Positions 52,276 through 59,954 of a DNA stretch of 59,954 nt are shown in pieces. The DNA comes from Nemertoderma westbladi. Taxonomy: Eukaryota; Xenacoelomorpha; Nemertodermatida; Nemertodermatidae. A program made the position numbers and the translations under genes. The stretch is from NCBI GenBank assembly GCA_032718475.1, contig JAUCBJ010006447.1, positions 1-59,954 of the forward strand, written 5' to 3'. Below the pieces are notes generated by a model. It had not been told where the DNA came from and searched no databases. It worked only from the letters and a program-made list of their open reading frames with translations. Each line of letters begins with the position of its first letter. Within the stretch, counting starts at the first letter, position 1.

Positions 52276-55192
52276 ATGTCTTCGAATACTTTGAGTGACG
52301 CTGCTTGGGATTTACTGGATCGTATCATGGCAGATGAAAGTGATTCTCAGTCCGGTGATGAGGAACAAGAGAACTGCGTCGCTCCACCAACTGTTAATAA
52401 AGAAATCGAGACAAACAGCGGTATAAACGTTATCAGTTTTAAATCAGAAGCGGAACCTATTTGCGGTACTTCCGAAGATAAATCACGAAAGATCAAACAA
52501 GAGTTCTGTACAGATGAACAATATTCTAATAATCAAATCGGCAACACAAACAGCGGTATAAACGTTATCAGTTTTAAATCGGAATCTATTTGCGGTAATT
52601 CAGAAGATACACCCCGAGTTGTAAGACACGATTTCTGTATTGATAAACAATCTGCTTGTGAAGTTATTGCTAAATCCGTTCACAAGGTTAAGCAAATTAA
52701 TCGCAAAGTAAATTTAAAGAATCGCAAACAATCATTGCATAAAGGTATCAAGTATAAATGCGGTTCTTGTGACAAACAATTTAGTGACAAAGGGAATCTG
52801 AAGAGACACATGGAATCAGTACATAAAGGTATCAAGTATAAATGCGGTTCTTGTGACAAACAATTTAGTGACAAATGGAATCTGAAGAAACACATGGAAT
52901 CAGTACATAAAGGTATCAAGTATAAATGCGGTTCTTGTGACAAACAATTTAGTGACAAAGGGAATCTGAAGAGACACATGGAATCAGTACATAAAGGTAT
53001 CAAGTATAAATGCGGTTCTTGTGACAAACAATTTAAAGGCAAACGGACTCTAAAGAGACACATGGAATTAATTCATAAAGGTATCAAGTATAAATGCGGT
53101 TCCTGTGACAAACAATTTAGTGACAAAGGGAATCTGAAGAAACACGTGGAATCAGTACATAAAGATATCAAGTATAATTGCGGTTCTTGTGACAAACAAT
53201 TTATTGGGAAACAGAGTCTGAAGAATCACATGGAATCAGTACATAAAGGTATCAAGTATAAATGCGGTTCTTGTGACAAACAATTTATTGGGAAACAGAG
53301 TCTGAAGAATCACATGGAATCAATTCATAAAGGCATCAAGTATAATTGCGGTTCTTGTGACAAACAATTTAGTCGAAAAGGATATCTGAAGGAACACATA
53401 GAATCAGTACATAAAGGTATCGAGTCAAAATGTGTTTATTGTGACAAACAATTTACTAACAAAGGATATCTGAAGAGTCACATAGAATCAGTACATAAAG
53501 GTATCAAGTATAAATGCGGTTCCTGTGACAAACAATTTAGTGACAAAGGGAATCTGAAGAAACACGTGGAATCAGTACATAAAGGTATCAAGTATAAATG
53601 TGGTTCTTGTGACAAATAATTTGGTGACAAAGGGAGTCTAAAGAGACACATGGAATTAATTCATAAAGGTATAAAGTATAATTGCGGTTCTTGTGACAAA
53701 CAATTTAGTGACAAAGGGAATCTGAAGATACACGTGGAATCAGTACATAAAGGTATCAAGTATAAATGTGGTTCTTGTGACAAATAATTTGGTGACAAAG
53801 GGAGTCTAAAGAGACACATGGAATTAATTCATAAAGGTATAAAGTATAATTGCGGTTCTTGTGACAAACAATTTAGTGACAAAGGGAATCTGAAGAAACA
53901 CGTGGAATCAGTACATAAAGGTATCAAGTATAATTGCGGTTCTTGTGACAAACAATTTAGTGACAAAGGGAGTCTGAAGAAACACGTAGAATCAGTACAT
54001 AAAGGCACCAAGTATAAATGCGGTTCTTGTGGCAAACAATTTATTGGGAAACAGAGTCTGAAGAATCACATGGAATCAATTCATAAAGGCATCAAGTATA
54101 ATTGCGGTTCTTGTGACAAACAATTTAGTCGAAAAGGATATCTGAAGGAACACATAGAATCAGTACATAAAGGTATCGAGTCAAAATGTGTTTATTGTGA
54201 CAAACAATTTACTAACAAAGGATATCTGAAGAGTCACATAGAATCAGTACATAAAGGTATCAAGTATAAATGCGGTTCCTGTGACAAACAATTTAGTGAC
54301 AAAGGGAATCTGAAGAAACACGTGGAATCAGTACATAAAGGTATCAAGTATAAATGTGGTTCTTGTGACAAACAATTTATTGACAAAGGGAGTCTAAAGA
54401 GACACGTGGAATCAGTACATAAAGGTATCAAGTATAATTGCGGTTCTTGTGACAAATAATTTGGTGACAAAGGGAATCTGAAGAAACACGTGGAATCAGT
54501 ACATAAAGGTATCAAGTATAATTGCGGTTCTTGTGACAAACAATTTAGTGACAAAGGGAGTCTGAAGAAACACGTAGAATCAGTACATAAAGGCACCAAG
54601 TATAAATGCGGTTCTTGTGGCAAACAATTTATTGGGAAACAGAGTCTGAAGAATCACATGGAATCAATTCATAAAGGCATCAAGTATAATTGCGGTTCTT
54701 GTGACAAACAATTTAGTCGAAAAGGATATCTGAAGGAACACATAGAATCAGTACATAAAGGTATCGAGTCAAAATGTGTTTATTGTGACAAACAATTTAC
54801 TAACAAAGGATATCTGAAGAGTCACATAGAATCAGTACATAAAGGTATCAAGTATAAATGCGGTTCCTGTGACAAACAATTTAGTGACAAAGGGAATCTG
54901 AAGAAACACGTAGAATCAGTACATAAAGGCACCAAGTATAAATGCGGTTCTTGTGGCAAACAATTTAGTGACAAAGGATATCTGAAGATACACATAGAAT
55001 CAGTACATAAAGGCATCAAGTATAAAATGCGGCTACTGTGACAAACAATTTAGTGTCAAAGTATATCTGAAGAGACACACGCAATCAATTCATAAAGGCA
55101 TCAAGTATAAATGCGGTTACTGTGACAAACAATTTAGTCAAAAGGGATATCTGAAGAAACACATAGAATCAGTTCACAAAGACACCAATTAA
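52276..55192 (+). pseudogene. C2H2 zinc-finger array gene, ~29 fingers, with repeated stops and a frameshift
   Basis: The ATG at 52276 gives an acidic N-terminus (MSSNTLSDAAWDLLDRIMAD) with an internal duplication of NSGINVISFKSE. From about 52740 there is an 84-bp repeat encoding Cx2Cx12Hx4H fingers with linker ESVHKGIKYKC. The first stretch is intact to a TAA at 53617-53619 (447 residues, about 10 fingers), which could be a functional short protein. The same frame then meets TAAs at 53785 and 54457, each replacing the CAA of CDKQF, and an extra A at about 55027 shifts the frame. The last two fingers are in another frame up to TAA 55190-55192. Higher-order blocks repeat at 756 and 588 bp (9 and 7 fingers). 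The DNA-binding role is inferred from the fold. Confidence 0.8.
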
Positions 55193-57635
55193 GGCTCCTG
55201 GTGGTGGAATCTGTAAATTAAATTATCGACTTCAATCCCGTTTTATCAACATAAACTCATAAACATGCGGTACAGCTGTCTGTCTGTTCATCCCCTTACC
55301 AACAACTAACTATATGTGCACTTTGTTATCTTAAACTGAAAGTGTTGATGTTGAGTTTACATTAATGATATATAATTTTAACTTTATCATATAATTATTT
55401 CACCATGGCTCGTGAAATAATTATTAACCAATCAGACCCCAGACAGATATTTTGCGCGGTAAGGTTTAAACTTTAAAGTAAATTTTACGGAATAAAATTT
55501 TTCATTTTCAAATAAATAATCATCCGCTATTTTTCACCAAATTTCATTAATTCAGCTCATTGGAACTGGTTTCGACAGTTCTTTAAATGTAGGCCTATCT
55601 TATGAAATTTTGATAAATATTTGCACTTTTGTATAATTTATTTTAAATAAAACGTTAATAAATTATTTCAAATTCAAATGGCAAATTAAAAGTTATATAT
55701 AAGATAACTTTTGTAGATTCGATGGCGCTGAGTACAAAAAATGTTATTCCGTGAAATTTGGATTAAGATTAAGGCTTAATCTGTGTTTTTACAGAAATAT
55801 TTATTCCGCCGCCAGCCGTTAAGGGGAGGCAATAAAATCTTTGTATAAAGACTATTTTGGCCTTCCATACAGTGGTTAACCGTTATAAAATCGTTATATT
55901 AACCTCTAACTCAAATTGACAACAATAAAAAGTTAAAAATTTGAAATGTGCCCCCTGCGGCACGAAAAAAATAAGTAGTGCAAGTGCAAATAAAATGATG
56001 AAAAATCACCACCAAATCAACCTGATTTTATCTTATCACCTTTTGGGTTTTCTAGGATGCTTATTCATAGGGTTGGGGGGGGGGGGGGGGGGGGATATTT
56101 TTGCCTGTCACACCCGGACGTAGTTATTCGAAACTTGATGTTGAAAGCTCATGTGTAACCCGGACCTTACTGTGTTCTTATTATCGTACTTCGCTACTTA
56201 CTGTAGGCCCTACTCAATGTCACTAAACCTTCATATTATTTCACATTTAGATTAATATTGTACGCAGCGGTTCCGTCGGATCAATCCTCGTTAGTTATAA
56301 AGGAATGAAAATAATTAGTGGGAATCCCTTTTAAAATTTATGTACAGTATGAGGCCGGTTACATATAACAACCCGTAAATTTAAGTGGTTACTTAAGTAT
56401 GTTAAGGTTGGCTCAAATTTACACCATGACCTGGAATATACAGTAGTGTCGTTATTCAGGTACCGTATACTTGCCCACCCCACAAACATTTTTTTTTTTC
56501 ATCAAAATGTTAATGAGATTGCATGCAATTTGAAAAAGAGATAGGCCTACTGTAGTTTCACCTCCCTCCTTGCTGGGTGAGCCAGAATATTTATTTTCGC
56601 TGTCATTCTTTATCTACAAGTTTTTGAAAAAGGTGTCTCTGACGATATTGCACCAGTTACACCGCAGCTACCGGTATTCTTCTACCTTGCAGGCTGTTTG
56701 TTGGTACTGTTAGAAAGCTATGGCGGCCATGCAAGGATTCCAAATATGTAACACAATCTGAATTTAGTCCTAAGAAAATGAGATATGAGCGTTCTAAAGT
56801 TGCATCCCTAATCGCTATTGGCTAGTTCGATCCTTTCCAATCCGTTGTAGCTGGAAAATGTGCCGCCCGGTCAAGGCGACCTCTATATAGTCATCCATAT
56901 ATATGGTCAAGGCGACCATATAAACATGAAACAGCAGAATACACTTGCTGAAGTCAGGCAGTGCGGAGTTGTTGGTTGTTGCTGTACATTCCTGCAGTCT
57001 AGTACTGTAGTACTGTAGTACCGGTACCATACTCGAATGAGCCAGTACTGCATTCAGACTGTAAGTATAAATTTCAGCCTAAGCAAATTTCTGCCTTTAT
57101 TGGGCTGCATGGCCTTGTATTTAGGTCGCCTTGCGCCCGGTCGAGTATGCCCAGTCAAAATATCCGAGGAAATTGTGCCCCCTTTTAGGAGATTATGCCC
57201 CTAGCAGATTACAGGATTAGGTCATGATGTACAGTTTGAAAGCCAGCCGGCAAACAAATAAAACCATAATTCTAACCAAACCATAAAAGAGAAAATGAAT
57301 AACAAAACTTGATTTCTATTTCGTACCATAATTTAAAGGAAAGGAACAGGTTACAGTAGAGGTGGGCTTTTTTTAACCCAAACAATAAACGACAACCGAA
57401 GAACATACATGTAGTTTACAGTCTTATTTCATCTTATTGCAAGCGGTTGACCACTACCGGATATAAAATTACTGTTTTCACTATCAAACGGGTAAATCTT
57501 TTCGACCTACGCATAGCTACGCGTAGTTTATAACTTCCATTCCTGTCATTTACCGGTAGGGCCAGACTTACTGCCTTTTTAACATCTACTGTAGTAACAA
57601 CTACTGCGAGTGCTATGCGGAGTATATATGTGTTT
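55193..57635. other. Non-coding, repeat-bearing region
   Basis: It contains a third copy of the CACGAAAAA/CAACCTGATTTTATC repeat (55955-56075), a G20 run (56075-56094), ACTGTAGTACTGTAGTACCGGTACC palindromic text near 57000-57025, and a reverse CCTGTTCCTTTCC unit at about 57335-57395. I see no gene. Confidence 0.45.
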
Positions 57636-57740
57636 TGAAACTACGCGTAGCACTCCGCGTTGGTGCAACGCGTAGCACTCCGCGTAGGTTCAACGCGTAG
57701 CAGTCCGCGTACAGTAGGCGCGACGCGTAGCAGTCCTGAA
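57636..57740. repeat. ACGCGTAGCACTCCGCGT minisatellite
   Basis: Four to five units of about 25 bp, each with an internal palindrome-like ACGCGTAGCA(C/G)TCCGCGT. It is CpG-rich in an otherwise CpG-poor setting. Confidence 0.75.
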
Positions 57741-58164
57741 AAGATGTTTCATTCCTGGTCCGGTAGGACTTGAGTTGTTATGCAAGTATCGGTATATGTC
57801 AGGTATCTGATTATCAGACAAACGGAATAAATGAATCGGTAGCTCATCTCTCCACACAGCACTATGGTAATACATGTAGGCCTAAAAATTTTCGGCTCTT
57901 TCACATACAACCGCAGGATGAATAAAACGTAGATTTAAGATTCACGTATATATTACCAAGTATCCTTGTTTCCATTGGATAATTGAAATATTCTACAGTA
58001 GTATAAGCTACCAGTCTACAGGTGAAGTGGTTAAACGAAAGCCGATAATACTGTATTTATATAAATTGTTTCGTAAAAAAACAAGTGCAACCAATCATAT
58101 ATTTATTAAATAAATAAAGAAACATAAACACCCCCAATATTAACAACAACTCCAACGGGTCAGA

Positions 58165-58350
58165 CAAAAACAAATACACGTCTGATATCAGACGTAGCCA
58201 GATGTCTGAAGGTCTGACGTCTGACACAGATGCTTCAGACTTCTGTTTCAGATGCTTTCAGACACCTGCATCAGACGTCTGATGTCAGACATCAGACCAT
58301 TATTTTGCTTTTAAACATGTTTAAAAGCAGAGAAGGTCTGATATCTGACA
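58165..58350. repeat. Cluster of CAGACGTCTGA-type palindromic words
   Basis: Variants of TCTGA(T/C)(A/G)TCAGAC and CAGACGTCTGATGTCAGACA occur about a dozen times on both strands in 185 bp. The copies can pair with one another in many registers. Confidence 0.75.
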
Positions 58351-59787
58351 TTGATGTCATTGGTTAAAATATATGTAGAAATACTGTAGATGGCTGCCGG
58401 GAGGTAACGACAACCGCGCTGCATGGAGAGGTCACCAATACCCAGTGACACCTGGATGTGTGGTCATTGAACAACAGGGTGGAGTTTAGGATTTATTATG
58501 AGAGCTAATCTCCTGCGAGATAAGAAACGTCCCGAGGGGCGCAAACGGGGGTATGGGTAGGAGGGACACTTGATGGGACCACCAATGAAGCGTTATCGAG
58601 AGATGGTGATGACCGCACTCAGGGAACTGACAACAGGGATTAGTAAAGCCATGGCGGCAAGTTCATCTGTGACTAAGAACAAATGTGATGGCAGGGAGCG
58701 TCCAAGTCAGGATGAGGATAAAAGAGAAGAACTAGGATGAACTGGAAGGACGGGATAAAATTCTAGACCGACGCTCCGGATGTTGTTCGCTGACGTCATT
58801 TAATGACGAGAAAAGCATCAGGATGCCTGGAAGGCAGCGCCGGAATTGTAGACTAAAGTAAAATATTCCCACCCTAATTATAAATAATATAAATAAGATA
58901 TATAAAGTAATCAATCGTAGTGTAAAACCACCACATATGTACTATAGTCCCATGTAACCTCTTCCAATTAGCTACTGTGACTAGGGACTAATTGACTGAA
59001 ACAGGAGGACGAGACAAGGGCTCACTTACCATACATACGGCTCGCGTATGCAGGGTTATGTGAAACCCAACAGGAGTGTAAAGAGTGAGAGTAAAACGGG
59101 GTTGAGTACGAGAGGAATATGGTGAGGAGGTGCGAAATTTTGGGGAAAGATGAAGGGCGCGAGATTTAAGTGTAGGGGGGGGGGGGGGGGGGGGGGGGGC
59201 TGAGTGGAGGAAGAGTCCTATCGGACTAACGAAGTGAGGTGGTGAAGAGATCGGATAATAATATCCGGAAGAAAATGGAGTGAGGGAGAAGGGCAATCGT
59301 CTGGGTAGGGACGCCTGGTACCTTGGTACAACTTAGCTTGCAGATGTACTAAGGGTGGGTAGTGAGAGCAGACCCAGGGGGGCCAGTCTGGAAACCTGGC
59401 CCCAAGAAAAAAAATTCCACCCCACATCCAGTATTAGATTGGATTCCAGCGGAATTGAAGCGCACTTTTGGTTGATGCTATCTTCTAACCGGGAAGATAG
59501 AATAGGGGGAGTGTTAGTGGATCCAATTTGCTGCACCACCCAGCGGAAAATGGGCAAAGGCATGATTCACAAATCATGATTGGATATGAGATATTACCAA
59601 TATAATATCGCATACCAAGGGCACCAAGGCAATATACATTGCCGGCTAGAGAGAGAAGTTGTAATAGTTTGCCATCCTCTGCGACAGTTGGACCAACTTC
59701 ACACCTTAGGTGTTAAGTAGGTCATTAATTTATTAATTAATTAATTGGTCGATTAAACAATTGATTAATTGTTTAATCGATCGATTT
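58351..59787. other. Non-coding DNA up to the right LTR
   Basis: It contains a G25 tract at 59175-59199 and a TTAATTAATTAATTGG/CGATTAAAC palindromic stretch at 59725-59786. The ORFs around 58988-59579 overlap low-complexity purine-rich DNA and show no domain. Confidence 0.4.
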
Positions 59788-59954
59788 TGTTCGCGCTTTC
59801 AGACCTTTGGCAGTTTAACCCGCCAAATTAAGATGTCTTCTAGATATTAAATCGCTTTTTAGCCTATGACAAGTATTTGATTCACTACACTAGTCGAAAC
59901 CAATCCGTGCGCGACCATTCACCCGCTGGATATTCCCGGGAGATTGGGTTCGAC
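59788..59954 (-). mobile_element. Third LTR copy of the BEL/Pao-type family, cut by the window end
   Basis: The minus-strand end reads AAAGCGCGAACA at 59788. It shares AGACCTT-GCAGTTTAACC-GCC, CCAATCC/CCAGTCC-TGCGCG and GGGAGA-TGG-TTCG blocks with the ends of the other two LTRs. Only 167 bp are inside the window, so solo LTR versus full element cannot be decided. Confidence 0.7.

Noticed and set aside
53617-54459. Stop-codon reassignment (TAA read as glutamine)
   Set aside because: The TAAs fall at a conserved glutamine, but other genes here end normally in TAA and the three stops are copies of one mutation.
52680-55019. Minus-strand repetitive cysteine-rich ORFs
   Set aside because: They are antisense to the zinc-finger repeats, with the period imposed by the 84-bp unit.

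Overview
The window is mostly metazoan DNA. It carries exons of a nicotinic acetylcholine receptor alpha-type subunit, a ULK4 gene, C2H2 zinc-finger arrays and several classes of animal transposable elements in an AT-rich, repeat-filled background. The frequent TAGGCCTA and ACCGGTA words suggest a marine invertebrate to me, but I cannot name the species. The first ~1.05 kb is different: it reads as a gammaproteobacterial flagellar/chemotaxis locus (DUF2802, FlhB-like C-terminal domain, FliK-like C-terminus). It stops inside a bacterial gene exactly where a eukaryotic zinc-finger ORF begins, so it is either an assembly chimera or a transferred fragment.

Layout. 1-1055 bacterial fragment; 1042-1570 decayed zinc-finger array; 1.6-8.5 kb AT-rich sequence with a ~500 bp inverted repeat pair; 8578-8852 last (TM4) exon of the receptor gene, minus strand; 9.28-10.0 kb tandem ~313 bp repeats carrying tRNA-like units; 10.5-15.3 kb a NeSL-type non-LTR retrotransposon on the minus strand (Ulp1 protease, PHD-like finger, reverse transcriptase, restriction-like endonuclease); 15390-27218 a complete BEL/Pao-type LTR retrotransposon with LTRs that look identical and a perfect 5-bp target duplication; 27784-30112 a foldback hAT-like element; 30.26-31.41 kb a LINE fragment; 35253-39159 an essentially intronless ULK4 gene on the plus strand; 39777-40503 and 45565-45808 three more receptor exons (minus strand); 43178-43660 a small four-TM ORF; 45848-~49380 a second, partial copy of the LTR element family (minus); 49.6-50.2 kb a gypsy RT fragment; 50.5-51.4 kb minisatellites; 52276-55192 a ~29-finger zinc-finger array with breaks; 55.2-59.8 kb repeats only; 59788 to the end a third LTR copy.

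How it fits together. The receptor gene runs right to left from at least 45.8 kb to 8.6 kb. ULK4, the LTR element, the NeSL element, the hAT-like foldback and the LINE fragment all lie between its TM3 and TM4 exons, most simply inside one or two very large introns. The intron between the ligand-binding exon and the TM1-TM2 exon has both its edges copied as minisatellites: 18 units of 58 bp, each with a copied splice acceptor, at one end, and several ~55-bp units with a copied splice donor at the other.

The most novel observations are these splice-site minisatellites, the 3' accessory ORFs shared by two copies of the LTR element, the intronless nested ULK4, and the bacterial/eukaryotic junction. 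All calls come from reading the sequence and translations only; no database search was possible.
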